Positions 17,086 to 26,396 are shown, counted from the stretch's first letter. The stretch is 64,000 nt of DNA from Caldilinea sp. CFX5 (GCA_021405325.1 QWII01000046.1:62001-126000), one strand, 5' to 3'. Notes: generated from the sequence alone by a model not told the origin. Program-made: numbers and translations.

Positions 17086-18267
17086 ATGTCAAACAACGTA
17101 TACGATGTCCTCATTGTCGGTGGCGGTGTGATGGGCTGCGCCACCGCTTATTACTTATTGCAAGCTGACCCCAAGCTCAAAGTTGCCATTCTGGAAAAGG
17201 ATGCGACCTATGAAAAAGCGTCGACGCCCTTGTCCGACGGCAATACACGCATCCAGTTCAATATTAAAGAAAATATTCAGATGTCCCAGTACGGCCTGGA
17301 AGTCCTCCAAACCTTCGGGGAAACTATGCGTGTGGACGATGAACGACCCGACCCCGCCTTTCGCCAACAGGGCAACTTGTTTATCCTAGATGAAGCGAGC
17401 CGCGATGAAGCGCATGAGGGATTGCTGCTGCAACAGCAACTGGGCTGCGCCGTCGAGTGGCTGACACCGGCGCAAGTGCAACAGCATTATCCGCTCTATA
17501 ACCTTCAGGATTGTGTGGCCGGCACCTTTGGTCCGCACGACGGGACGATGGCGCCGATGGCGATCTTGATGGGCTACAAGAAGAAGGCAGTGGCGTTGGG
17601 CGCACACTTTATCGAGGCCGAAGTCAGCGCACTGTGTAAAGAAGGCAACCAGATCACCGGCGTCCGTTTGTCCACCGGGGAAAGGTTGTCGAGTGCGTTT
17701 GTCCTGAATGCCGCCGGCGCCTGGGCGCCTAAGGTCGCGGCGACGATTGGCGTAACCTTGCCCATTGCCCCGACCAAGCGCCAGGTGACGATCTTCGAGA
17801 CCAACCTCCACCCGACCACCCGGTTGCCGGCGCTCTTTCTCCCGTCCGGCTTGTATCTCATCCACGAAGATGCAGGTCTCTTTATGAGCGGCAAATCCTT
17901 TGCCGATGACCCCATCGGCTATGATGATTTTCACTGGGAGCGACGGCGCTTTGCGGAGCAGATCTGGCCGGAATTGGTCGAATATATCCCCGCCTTTGAT
18001 CGCTTGAAAGTGTTGCGCGGCTGGGCCGGTCTCTATGAAGTCAATACCCTGGACGGCAACGCGATCCTGGGCGAATGGCCGGAAGTGAAAGGTTTTTATC
18101 TGGCTAATGGCTTTTCGGGGCACGGTTTTCAACAGTGTCATGCCGTGGGGCGCTATCTTGCCGAACTCATGTTGGCGCAACCACCCACGCTGGATCTGTC
18201 AATCTTTTCGCCGCAGCGGATTTTGGCGAACAAACCAGTTTTTGAAAGCCGGCGGAAGATTATTTAA
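17086..18267 (+). CDS. FAD-dependent oxidoreductase (DAO family)
   Basis: 393 residues. The N-terminal dinucleotide-binding motif is VLIVGGGVMGCATAYYLL, followed by LEKD, which binds the adenosine ribose. The middle contains NAAGAWAPKVA, and the C-terminus has GWAGLYE and NGFSGHGFQQ, all typical of the D-amino-acid/sarcosine/glycine oxidase family that oxidises secondary or primary amines using FAD. TAGGAA lies about ten bases before the start. It converges on the HNH gene: the two reading frames overlap by eight bases at their stops. The substrate is not predictable. Confidence 0.87.
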   Translation: MSNNVYDVLIVGGGVMGCATAYYLLQADPKLKVAILEKDATYEKASTPLSDGNTRIQFNIKENIQMSQYGLEVLQTFGETMRVDDERPDPAFRQQGNLFILDEASRDEAHEGLLLQQQLGCAVEWLTPAQVQQHYPLYNLQDCVAGTFGPHDGTMAPMAILMGYKKKAVALGAHFIEAEVSALCKEGNQITGVRLSTGERLSSAFVLNAAGAWAPKVAATIGVTLPIAPTKRQVTIFETNLHPTTRLPALFLPSGLYLIHEDAGLFMSGKSFADDPIGYDDFHWERRRFAEQIWPELVEYIPAFDRLKVLRGWAGLYEVNTLDGNAILGEWPEVKGFYLANGFSGHGFQQCHAVGRYLAELMLAQPPTLDLSIFSPQRILANKPVFESRRKII

Positions 18268-18694
18268 TCAAAAATGGTGGCTGCTCACCTACCAGCAGGA
18301 GCAACCGCCGCAGATTGATAAGACCGGGACGATTCATGTGTAATGCCGCGACCGTGGCCCGTCCAGAAGGGGTCAAACCAACTATCTGTGTATAAGTCTC
18401 ATCCCAACCGAAGTGATCTTGCCACCGTTGGGTACGCGGATGATAAAGTGGCGCTTCTGTTCCGTCTAGTGGGTCAAGCGCTGCAACCTTGCTGTGCTTA
18501 TGACCGTTACAGCCGGAGCAAGCGTAGGCGAGATTATCCAATGTAGTCGTTCCACCGCGACTGACAGGCAGAATGTGTTCTACCTCAAACGGTTCAGTGG
18601 CATATTCTGCCGAGCATTGGCAATACTCGCAGCGTTTTTGCGCCCGTTGAATGACCTGGCGGCGGACTGTTACACGCACGGAAGCTCTAGGCAT
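18260..18694 (-). CDS. HNH endonuclease
   Basis: About 144 residues. The HNH fold is clear: RCEYCQC, then FEVEHILPVSRGG, DNLAYACSGCNGHK. The two CxxC pairs bind structural zinc and the EHI..VSRGG..DNL....CN..K block is the beta-beta-alpha metal nuclease core. The start is taken as ATG 18694; a GTG at 18706 in frame is possible. It overlaps the end of the upstream small gene by eight bases, so the two are probably translated together. Families like this include both mobile-element nucleases and stand-alone proteins of unknown role. There is no intron or recombinase nearby. Confidence 0.83.
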   Translation of the reverse strand: MPRASVRVTVRRQVIQRAQKRCEYCQCSAEYATEPFEVEHILPVSRGGTTTLDNLAYACSGCNGHKHSKVAALDPLDGTEAPLYHPRTQRWQDHFGWDETYTQIVGLTPSGRATVAALHMNRPGLINLRRLLLLVGEQPPFLIK

Positions 18695-19088
18695 GAGATG
18701 AGACACCCAACCCTAGTTGTGTCATAAGCGCAGCGAGTGATACGCCGCGTAGTTGGGCTAATTCAATTAAATGCTGTAATCGCTTGGCATCAGCTAACTC
18801 AACCTGGTCAACAAGTGTAAGAAACTCTTGATGTTCAGCCTCGGTAATGAGATCGTCGTGTAACTTGGCATTTAATTGATGATAACGCGCTCGCACGGCT
18901 GGCGATAGATAGTTGCTGATTTGCTGGAGTAGCTCCACTTCGCGCTGCGGCACGCTAGGCGCTTTGCGGCGCGCCAGCAAACGACTCACCTGTTGTAAGA
19001 CTTCTTCTAACGCCAACGTGTCGAGTTGCGCTACGCTATGGAGAACTTGATCAAGATTTGTCTCAGAAACAGCTTGTGCTTTGGGCAT
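18687..19088 (-). CDS. Small helical protein coupled to an HNH nuclease
   Basis: 133 residues from ATG 19088, preceded by AGGGAA; a TTG two codons earlier is possible. The protein is helical and charged, with VLQQVSRLLARR, LLQQISNYLSPAVRARYHQLNAKLHDD and EHQEFLTLVDQVE motifs and no signal peptide or membrane segment. It overlaps the HNH gene by eight bases on the same strand. Pairing and size recall regulator/nuclease or antitoxin/toxin pairs, but there is no motif to prove it, and I cannot name the family. Confidence 0.7.
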   Translation of the reverse strand: MPKAQAVSETNLDQVLHSVAQLDTLALEEVLQQVSRLLARRKAPSVPQREVELLQQISNYLSPAVRARYHQLNAKLHDDLITEAEHQEFLTLVDQVELADAKRLQHLIELAQLRGVSLAALMTQLGLGVSSHA

Positions 19089-19317
19089 TACCAATTCCCT
19101 GAATCAACACGAACTACCTGCACCATTTCGACGCAATGCAAGGATTTTTATCTTACCCTGGTTTCCTGCTTTCGGCAACTTGATACGGTCTATGCACAAG
19201 CCGGCGGTCTCGCCTGTTTCCGTGTGCCGGTGTTGCGTAAGTCTTCCTTGAAATACCTTCCATCAAGACGCTCGTCCAAAGCGCTTTGGCATCATGACAG
19301 CGAAAGGTGTCGAGCCA

Positions 19318-20595
19318 TTACAGTAAAGGCTTCGGTTCAAGTGCAGATCCCGCATTGTAAACAGCAAAATGGGTGTAACCGATTGCTTTCAGTCTGTCCA
19401 ATTGATCTTTTAGATTTCTCTGTTTTATCTCAACAGAGACGACCCAGCCCTCCTTGCGCCATTGCTCTGCACTGGTGAAGAGTGCGGTAATATCATGATC
19501 TTCCTTGGCGTTGAACATGAATGCCACTTTCCGTTCAGCTTTTGGCGGCTGGAAGTTCATCTCTTCCAACAGGTAGACAATCCGTTCAAAGCCAATGGAG
19601 AAGCCGCAGGCGGGGACAGGCTGACCGTTCAAAAATCTGCCAATCATCTTGTCGTAGCGACCGCCGCCGGCAATAGAGGAACTGAAACCAGCCGTTGCAA
19701 TCTCAAAGATGGGGCCGGTGTAATAGCCCATGCCGCGCACCAGGGAGAGATCGAATGCAATGTTGTAGTGTCCGCCACTGAGCTTGACAACCGCCGCAAT
19801 AATGCTTTGCAGATCATCGATTACTTGTTTGTCGATGGTCGGGATCGCGGCGCTGAGGGTAGCAAGCGTAAGTTTGCCCGCTTGAAACGCTGCGATGGTT
19901 TCAAGCAGCGCGGCAATCGCCCCCGCCGAAAACGCCTGACTGACGAGTTCCGCTTCAACACCCTGGAGGCCGATCTTATCCAGTTTATCGAGGGAGATCA
20001 GAACCTGGTCTGTATTTTCTGGCTGGAAGCCGCACGCCAGCACTAACTTTTCCAGAATCGTCCGGTCATTGATGCGGACGGTAAAGTTTTGGAACCCGAG
20101 CTTCAGCAGGGCAAGCGCCGTCACATAGATCAGTTCGATTTCCACGGCAATCGCTTTGGCGCCGATAATGTCAATATCACATTGCCACAACTGGCGATAG
20201 CGCCCCTTCTGCGGTCGCTCGGCGCGCCAGACGTAGCCCATCTGGATGACCTTACAGGGCAGAGGAAGCTGCGCCCGGTTGTTGGCATAAAACCGGGCTA
20301 AGGGCAAGGTGAGGTCAAAGCGCATCCCGTAATCCACCAGATCGTCCTCACTTTTGGGCGGCGTAGTCAGGTCAAGTTTCTCGCCCCGTTTTAGCACCTT
20401 GAAGATCATCTTCTGATTTTCGCCGCCCTGCCCACTGTTGAGCAGCGCAATGCTTTCCATCATCGGCGTCTCGACTTGGTGAAAACCGAATTGGTGGTAG
20501 GTCTCTTCAATGGTCGTTTTGACATACTGCCGGAGCGCATAGGTCGCCGGCAGAAATTCGCGCATCCCGGTCACCGGCGCGGTCGATACTTTCAT
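19318..20595 (-). CDS. hisS: Histidyl-tRNA synthetase (HisRS family)
   Basis: The 425-residue start at 20595 follows a strong AGGAGGAGG; an earlier in-frame start at 20703 lies deep in the neighbouring gene. Class II motifs are present: FDLTLPLARFYANN, motif 2 around RAERPQKGRYRQL.QCDIDIIG, the HisRS-specific LVRGMGYYTGP.FEI, and motif 3 GFSIGFERI. The QCDIDIIG form belongs to the HisRS branch closer to archaeal-type enzymes. It would charge tRNA-His with histidine using ATP. The C-terminal anticodon-binding domain is present but short. Its 5' end lies inside the 3' end of the BTAD regulator gene (89-base overlap, same strand). Whether this is the only HisRS of the genome cannot be seen. Confidence 0.85.
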   Translation of the reverse strand: MKVSTAPVTGMREFLPATYALRQYVKTTIEETYHQFGFHQVETPMMESIALLNSGQGGENQKMIFKVLKRGEKLDLTTPPKSEDDLVDYGMRFDLTLPLARFYANNRAQLPLPCKVIQMGYVWRAERPQKGRYRQLWQCDIDIIGAKAIAVEIELIYVTALALLKLGFQNFTVRINDRTILEKLVLACGFQPENTDQVLISLDKLDKIGLQGVEAELVSQAFSAGAIAALLETIAAFQAGKLTLATLSAAIPTIDKQVIDDLQSIIAAVVKLSGGHYNIAFDLSLVRGMGYYTGPIFEIATAGFSSSIAGGGRYDKMIGRFLNGQPVPACGFSIGFERIVYLLEEMNFQPPKAERKVAFMFNAKEDHDITALFTSAEQWRKEGWVVSVEIKQRNLKDQLDRLKAIGYTHFAVYNAGSALEPKPLL

Positions 20596-23500
20596 GGTCT
20601 CCTCCTCCTGTAAAGCAGATGGCCGTGCCAGCCGGATAGGCGCCGGGGTAGAAGGTGCGGTCGATCTTGCCGATGGCATGCAGCCCAACTGATAACTCCT
20701 CAACGGATGGCAAGGCTACCTGGCCCGCACAAAACCACGCTTGTCCATCGGCGCTGCACAAGGCGCGCACCTGCGGCCCTCTCCGTTCCAGACGCAAGTA
20801 CACTTGACCGGTGTGCGACAAGCGTCCCCGCCCCAGCATCTGATCGCTGTTGGCGATACACCCCGCCAATGTCACTGCCGCTGCCCCGTACTCCCCCCAA
20901 GTCAAGCGTACATAGTTCTCCTGATCGTGCCACAGCAACAATCCACCAATCGCCGGTCGATCCGCTTCCGCCGCGCAACAAACCACCTGGACGGCAAAGT
21001 CTCCAGCCACCGGGTGCAACAGACGGGGGGCGCTCAGGTTATTCACCCACAAATCCCGCCGGTTGGCCGCCTGTATGATGATTCCTTGTTCCGCCACCGC
21101 CCAGCGACAATCGCCAAAGGGATCGACCCAATCGGGCGATTTTAGCGTAGTTGGTGACGTTTCACTCAACCCAAAATCAGCTTCTGTCGGTTCGAGCCAC
21201 CATTGCTGCAAGTGGAGATCCGGTTGTTGGACTTGCACTTGGCGGCAGTACGCTTGAAAGGCGGCGGGGTCGGCCAGGGCGGCTTCGATGCCGGCCAAGG
21301 CGGCAACCAAAGTGGGCATACCTTTGGCATCGGGCTGCTCAGCGGCGATGGCGCGTTGAAACAGTGCCAACGCGCGCTGCGGTTGACCTTGCACTAGGTA
21401 AAGCTGGCCTAGGAGGGTCTGTTGGCTGGCGCGGGCATAGGCAAAGCCGCTCTGCTCGACCAAGGCTAGGGTCTCTTCTATCTGCGCCATCGCCAACTGG
21501 ATCTCACCGCGACAGTAGGCAATCCGGGCCAACAGCTCGGTGTTGTCCACCAATTCGCCGTGTAAGCCTACCTGGGCGCGATAGGCGTACGCTTCGCGAA
21601 TGGCGGCTTCCGCCTGATCAAGTTCCCCTTGGGCAAAATGATAGTGGGCGATCTTCATTAAGGCCCACGCCCGATCATAGGTGATGCCGGTTTGGCGACA
21701 GAGATCGAGGGCAATCTGATACTGTGCATGGAGTGACTGGGTATCGCCCAACGCTTCGTAGAGCGAGGCCGCCACCCACATATACGCCCAAGTCAACGGG
21801 GACAGATCGTAGTTCGCCCGTAACCCTTGTTCCATTAAGCGCAACCACGCAGAGGCTTCGGCGATAGCTTTACGTTCCAGACACAAGGTGACGGCATGAC
21901 CGTAGGTCACACAGATCGCGCCCGTGGTGCAGGGGACATGCGGCAGGAAGCTGATCGTGTGTTCCATAATCGCCCGAAATTGACGCCGGTCGCTTTTTAT
22001 GTTGTAGGCATCAGCTATGTTGCCCTTGAGGATGGCGGCTTCCCAGCACTGTTGGTCATCACCCAAGATCGCCAACCCGGCCTCACAAGTGCGGATCAAC
22101 TCATCCAGCTCCCCGCGGGCGCGCAGAAAGCGCCCAATCCAGCCATAGTAGCGCGCCTGTTCGCGCGGTGGCAGCGCCATCGCCTGGGCCTGGGCAATGG
22201 CCTGCCGCTCATAGCGGGCGGCGGCCGCAAAATCGCTCAGTTCCAGGTAGGTGTAGGCCAGCCCATGGTAGGTTTCCAGTAACCAGGACTCCCGCTCCGG
22301 TATGGCGCTGCTGTCAGTTAGTCGCGCCAGGGCGCGCTCGTAGTAGCCCAGGGCGGCTGTGGGTAGAAAGGCGCGTTGGGCTTTGCTGCCGGCCCGTAGC
22401 ATGAAGGCGATGGCCTTGCGTACCGTTTGGAGTGAAGCGGGACTCTGTTCATAGTGGTAAGCCAGTTGTTCGACGTAGGCCGTCAGGTCATCCGCATAGC
22501 AGGCTTCTAGCGCCTCAGCCACACTTTGGTGTAAGCGGGCGCGGCGCCGCCCCGGCAGCGCGTGGTAGATGGCGTCCTGCATCAGCACATGGCGGAAAGA
22601 GTATTCCGGCTCCGGCAGGCTGCGCTCCTGATAGATAAACGCCTGGTCGGTCAGCTCGGCCAACGCCTGGTCGAGTTTGGCGGCGGGCAGGAGGGCAGCC
22701 AGCACCCGCGGACGAAAGAGGCGACCGACAACGGCAGCATTTTGTAATAAACGCTTTTGGGCCGGCGCCAGTTGATCGATCCGGCTCAGAATCACCTGCT
22801 GCACCGTGGCCGGTGCTGTAACCGCATCGAGCGCCGGCGCCGCTTGCCAGCCGTGATCATCCCGGTAAAGGAGGCCGCGCTCCATCAGCGCACGGACAAT
22901 CTCTTCCAGGAAAAAGGGGTTGCCCTGCGCCGTTGACACGATCAGATCGCGCGCCGGCGGGGGCAATTCGGCGCCGGCCAGCAAGGTGGTCAGCAGTTGA
23001 CGGCTCTGCGCGACGGGCAGTTCGCCGAGGGCGATCACCGTGCTGTGCGCCCCCTCCTTTTGCGCCGCCAACGCCGCCAGCGGTTCACCGGCTTGGGCGC
23101 CTTCCGGCCGGTAGACGCAGACCAATAACAAAGGCAGTTGGGGCAGCCGTTCGATCAAGCGGGCCAGCAGCGCCAGCGACAGGGCATCCGCCCAGTGCAA
23201 ATCTTCACAGACCAGCACGACCGGTTGTTGTCGCGCCAGCGCCGTCAGCAACGTTTCCACCGCCAGAAAGGTCTGGCTGCGCACCTGCTCCGGGTTGACA
23301 GTTTGCAACCGTTCATCCCAGGCCGTCCCAAAGTGCAGCGACAAGAGCCGTCCCAACAATGGCCCCATCTCCGCCACCTGCACAGGCGTCAAATCGCCCT
23401 GGTTGGTCAGCGTCTGCAACAACGCCACCAACCGCGCCGCCAACCCCGCTTCCCCGCCGCTCTCTTCTTCACTCAAATAGCCCCGCAGCGCATCGACAAA

Positions 23501-25192
23501 GAGCGCATAACTCGCCGTCATGGCAAAGGCCAAACAGCGACCCTCCAGCCAGAGGGGTGGTGGGTGGTGAGTGGTGGGTGGCGGGTACAGGTCAGCGCCG
23601 CCGACTCGCCACTCGCTACCCGCCACTCGCCACTGTTTCTGCAGTTCGCTGACCAGGCGCGATTTACCAACACCGGCGGCGCCGTTGATGAGGACGAGGT
23701 GGCCGACGCCGGTTTGGACTTGGGCGAAGGCGGTATGGAGGCGCGCCAACTCGGCGGTGCGGCCAACCAGGGTGTGAGGCAGCCCTTCGATCCCGCGGCT
23801 TTTGGCAGGACGGCTGTGGAGACCGTGAAGGTGGTAGACGGTGACAGGGGCAGTGGCGCCGGTCAGGGTCAGCGACAAGGGGGTCGTGACAAAGCTGCCG
23901 CGCGTGGCGTGATCGGTGGCTTTGCCGACCAGAAGCTGGCCGACTGCTGCCCGGCTGCGCAACTGCGCCGCCAGATTGACGACTGCCCCCATGACTGTAC
24001 CCGCGTTGGTGGCGGCTGCGTCGCCAGGGGTGCAATAGACCAGACCCGTATTGACGCCGATCTGTATGGGTAAATTGGCGGCCAACGCCGCGGCTTGCAA
24101 GGCGAGTGCGGCCCGCACAGCCCGTTCGGGGTCATCTTCGTGGATCTGGTCGCGGCCAAAGGTCAACAACAGATCGCCGCCGGGCACCCGTTCGACCTGA
24201 CCGCTGTAGGGTGCGCAGGCCGTTGTCGCCAGGGTAAAGAGTTGGGTCACGGCGGCGGCTTCTTGCTCCAGATCCTCTTCCTCAACCGGCACAGGGCGGA
24301 GACCGGCGCAAACCACGGTCAGCAAACGCACTTCATCTTCAGTGGGCGCAGGGACGGCAGCGGCAGGCGGCGCTTCCCGGTGTTCGGTGGGCGCCGGCGC
24401 GCAGCGAAGCTGGTCAACCGTGGGCGGCGGCAAGCGGTGGCGTTTGATCTGCCACTGCAACTGCTGGGTTTCTGCTGCCGGGGGGACGCCCAACTCCTGT
24501 TCCAGCAGATGAACGGCGTCACGATATTGGCGCAAGGCGGCGCTCTGTTGACCGCTCCACGCATACAACTGCATCAACCAGCGTTGCACCGGTTCGTGGA
24601 GCGGGTCCAGCGCCAACCAGCGGCGGGCGTAGGCGATGGCCTGTTCCCATGCCTGTTGGGCGGTATAGCCGCGCACCAGGTGTTCCAGCGCCGAAGCCAG
24701 ATCGGCGCGCAATGCTTCTCCCTGCTGAAATTGCCACTGATCAAAGTCGGGACTGTCGGGCAGGGTGAAGCCGGCCAGAAAGTCATCGCGGTAGAGCGCC
24801 GCCGCGGCGGCCAAGGGGGGCAGACAGGCCGGACAAACTTCGGCGGCGGCGTGACCATGACTGCGGCAAACAGCCAACAGGCGGTGAAAATGGTCAATAT
24901 CGAGCCAGAGATTTTGGTCATGGATCAGGCGCACCGCTTCATGCTCCACCAGCAGCCGATCTTCGCCAAAGGTGCGATGGAGTAAATGGAGGGTGCGGCG
25001 CAAGTCGGCGCGCGCATTTTGCTGCGTTTCTTCGGGCCAGAAGAGGGTGGCCAGCGTGTCGCGGCTTTGGGCGCGCCCCGTCACGGCTAAGTAGACGGCG
25101 CACGCGAGGACACGCCGACGGACAATATGCACCGCCGCGCCATCGACCTGGATGCGGGGCATCCCAAGAACTTGTAGTGCCAGTTGGGCCAT
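20507..25192 (-). CDS. Giant BTAD-AAA-TPR transcriptional regulator
   Basis: 1561 residues from ATG 25192, preceded by AAGGAGG; the ORF opens earlier at 25249 without a site. Order of parts: an OmpR-like winged helix (1-95); a bacterial transcriptional activator domain (about 96-245); a class III cyclase-like domain (about 285-455); a STAND ATPase with Walker A GAAGVGKS (504-511) and Walker B VVLVCEDLHWAD; a long MalT-like TPR region (about 860-1385); and a C-terminal concanavalin-like domain. The cyclase-like part reads VVCAGLRP (Gly297) and PGGDLLLTFG (Gly338-Gly339), so both metal-binding Asp positions look lost and it is probably a regulatory relic. The P-loop is followed by about 25 extra residues encoded by a palindromic repeat. 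Likely an ATP-dependent activator; targets unknown. The last 30 or so residues read through the start of hisS. Confidence 0.85.
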   Translation of the reverse strand: MAQLALQVLGMPRIQVDGAAVHIVRRRVLACAVYLAVTGRAQSRDTLATLFWPEETQQNARADLRRTLHLLHRTFGEDRLLVEHEAVRLIHDQNLWLDIDHFHRLLAVCRSHGHAAAEVCPACLPPLAAAAALYRDDFLAGFTLPDSPDFDQWQFQQGEALRADLASALEHLVRGYTAQQAWEQAIAYARRWLALDPLHEPVQRWLMQLYAWSGQQSAALRQYRDAVHLLEQELGVPPAAETQQLQWQIKRHRLPPPTVDQLRCAPAPTEHREAPPAAAVPAPTEDEVRLLTVVCAGLRPVPVEEEDLEQEAAAVTQLFTLATTACAPYSGQVERVPGGDLLLTFGRDQIHEDDPERAVRAALALQAAALAANLPIQIGVNTGLVYCTPGDAAATNAGTVMGAVVNLAAQLRSRAAVGQLLVGKATDHATRGSFVTTPLSLTLTGATAPVTVYHLHGLHSRPAKSRGIEGLPHTLVGRTAELARLHTAFAQVQTGVGHLVLINGAAGVGKSRLVSELQKQWRVAGSEWRVGGADLYPPPTTHHPPPLWLEGRCLAFAMTASYALFVDALRGYLSEEESGGEAGLAARLVALLQTLTNQGDLTPVQVAEMGPLLGRLLSLHFGTAWDERLQTVNPEQVRSQTFLAVETLLTALARQQPVVLVCEDLHWADALSLALLARLIERLPQLPLLLVCVYRPEGAQAGEPLAALAAQKEGAHSTVIALGELPVAQSRQLLTTLLAGAELPPPARDLIVSTAQGNPFFLEEIVRALMERGLLYRDDHGWQAAPALDAVTAPATVQQVILSRIDQLAPAQKRLLQNAAVVGRLFRPRVLAALLPAAKLDQALAELTDQAFIYQERSLPEPEYSFRHVLMQDAIYHALPGRRRARLHQSVAEALEACYADDLTAYVEQLAYHYEQSPASLQTVRKAIAFMLRAGSKAQRAFLPTAALGYYERALARLTDSSAIPERESWLLETYHGLAYTYLELSDFAAAARYERQAIAQAQAMALPPREQARYYGWIGRFLRARGELDELIRTCEAGLAILGDDQQCWEAAILKGNIADAYNIKSDRRQFRAIMEHTISFLPHVPCTTGAICVTYGHAVTLCLERKAIAEASAWLRLMEQGLRANYDLSPLTWAYMWVAASLYEALGDTQSLHAQYQIALDLCRQTGITYDRAWALMKIAHYHFAQGELDQAEAAIREAYAYRAQVGLHGELVDNTELLARIAYCRGEIQLAMAQIEETLALVEQSGFAYARASQQTLLGQLYLVQGQPQRALALFQRAIAAEQPDAKGMPTLVAALAGIEAALADPAAFQAYCRQVQVQQPDLHLQQWWLEPTEADFGLSETSPTTLKSPDWVDPFGDCRWAVAEQGIIIQAANRRDLWVNNLSAPRLLHPVAGDFAVQVVCCAAEADRPAIGGLLLWHDQENYVRLTWGEYGAAAVTLAGCIANSDQMLGRGRLSHTGQVYLRLERRGPQVRALCSADGQAWFCAGQVALPSVEELSVGLHAIGKIDRTFYPGAYPAGTAICFTGGGDHESIDRAGDRDARISAGDLCAPAVCQNDH
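23555..23635. repeat. Palindromic repeat inside a coding region
   Basis: The segments 23569-23587 and 23617-23635 are imperfect inverted repeats (about 15 of 19 positions), built from GTGGGTGG/CCACTCGCC words. On the minus strand they encode a Trp/Pro/His-rich stretch (AGSEWRVGG to TTHHPPP) between the P-loop helix and LWLEGRCLAF of the BTAD regulator. Related ATPases have a short linker here, so this looks like an in-frame repeat insertion. Confidence 0.6.
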
Positions 25193-25435
25193 TGGGTGCC
25201 CTCCTTTTGAGTTGATGGGTTGCGAATTTACAAGAATAGTATACCACAACCTGAGCGTTTCTCCTGTACAGTCGCAATTGTGTGCGACGTTTTTGCGACG
25301 GCTGGGCGGCTATACTGAGAGTGTGTGATGGAAGTTCTTGGTTAATAAGGATGGCAAAGAGAATGATTGAGTTACGTACTGCCACCCATGATTGATGGAT
25401 CATCATCCAATCAAACTCAGAAAAGGAGGTATACT

Positions 25436-25828
25436 ATGCCGTATACAACTCAATGGGCCACTAAACCTTTCGCACAAAGCCCACCTCATGGTACACAACT
25501 GGAATTTACGCGCTCTAACTATCATTTTCCGGCTGGCCAGGCTAGCCAGCGTGAAGGACTCACTCGGGTGGTGTTTAAACAGCCGGTTGTGTTTGCCGAA
25601 GTTTTCCTTTCGGGTTTTAACATGTGGTACACAGGAAGGGAAAACGACCATGCATTGAAACAACAACGTGTAGATGCTCATGTTAACTCGATTAGTGGTA
25701 ATGAGGTAGAAGTCAAATTAACATTCATGTTAACAGATAGCGATCCTAGCAATGTTGATGATGTTAATGAATGCTGGATTGGCTTCACTGTCATTGCGCT
25801 AACAACTTTCGATCCGCCAGGTTATTAG
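25436..25828 (+). CDS. Small lectin-like beta-sandwich protein (H-type-lectin-like)
   Basis: 130 residues from ATG 25436, set by AAGGAGG at 25423-25429; an earlier in-frame ATG has no such site. There is no signal peptide. The pattern of strands (VVFKQPVVFAEVFLSGFNM, then VDAHVNSISGNEVEVKLTFML, then CWIGFTVIAL) resembles H-type lectins, which use a sandwich of six strands and bind sugars as oligomers. The match is by eye and moderate. It is followed 82 bases later by the DUF6623-like gene, and both precede the CHAT gene with its own lectin-like domain. Base composition is lower in GC than the genes around it. Sugar recognition is therefore a guess supported by context. Confidence 0.68.
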   Translation: MPYTTQWATKPFAQSPPHGTQLEFTRSNYHFPAGQASQREGLTRVVFKQPVVFAEVFLSGFNMWYTGRENDHALKQQRVDAHVNSISGNEVEVKLTFMLTDSDPSNVDDVNECWIGFTVIALTTFDPPGY

Positions 25829-25910
25829 GCCCTATAAAGCTGAATGCAAAGTTTGAGAGTTACAAATTCACCTGTCCTTGACAGTAATTTCATGATTGGA
25901 GGTAAATCCT

Positions 25911-26357
25911 ATGTCAGATTGGGATTTTTGGACACATGGTGTAAATGTCCAGATTCAAGAAACTATTCCAGGCATGGAGGTCGTCCGTTACGGGTGGGGA
26001 ACTTCGATAAAACGACCAGTCGGAAGGAGCTGGTTCCATTTTGCCATACCGACGCCCCCCCAGATTGATGGTGATAGTGGCGTCGAACTTCGGGATGTTT
26101 TTATTCGAGCTCAGCTCAAGCCCAATGCGCGAATCACGAAGGTGCATGTTCGGGACGGCAGAAGTCATCCTATTACGTTTCCTCCTCCTGGACATCTAGA
26201 CTTGAATGTGAGAGAGCCTAATGTGGTCTATAACCAGCCACTTCCGCACCAACGAATCCAGGAGGCAGTGGTGGTGTCTATCGAGGTAGAATTCTTGCCC
26301 GAAGGACCAGAACGAGAGGTAATTTTCAATGCTGTTGGTGTACGGTTTAATGAGTAA
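25911..26357 (+). CDS. DUF6623-like small protein
   Basis: 148 residues from ATG 25911 with GGAGG at 25898-25902. The sequence has the features I associate with DUF6623-type proteins: an early FWTHGVNVQ, then VVRYGWGTSIKRP, SWFHFAIPTPP, VFIRAQL and ITKVHVRDG. It is a predicted all-beta protein without signal peptide or membrane segment. Function of the family is unknown. Tandem placement with the lectin-like gene suggests an operon. The assignment is from memory of motif patterns and should be treated as tentative. Confidence 0.7.
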   Translation: MSDWDFWTHGVNVQIQETIPGMEVVRYGWGTSIKRPVGRSWFHFAIPTPPQIDGDSGVELRDVFIRAQLKPNARITKVHVRDGRSHPITFPPPGHLDLNVREPNVVYNQPLPHQRIQEAVVVSIEVEFLPEGPEREVIFNAVGVRFNE

Positions 26358-26396
26358 TCGGAAACATCATAGGACGTACACATAGTAAAACTATAA

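Noticed and set aside
18260..18694. HNH gene as part of a group I or II intron or a transposon
   Set aside because: No intron structure, recombinase or terminal repeats flank it.
24095..24985. Long plus-strand open frame of 296 codons
   Set aside because: It is the antisense of the BTAD/cyclase-like coding region, with no ribosome site or recognisable motif; the minus-strand protein is clearly real.
25311..25316. TATACT as a -10 box for the lectin-like gene
   Set aside because: The only -35-like word (TTGCGA at 25293) is twelve bases away, too close for a normal promoter.
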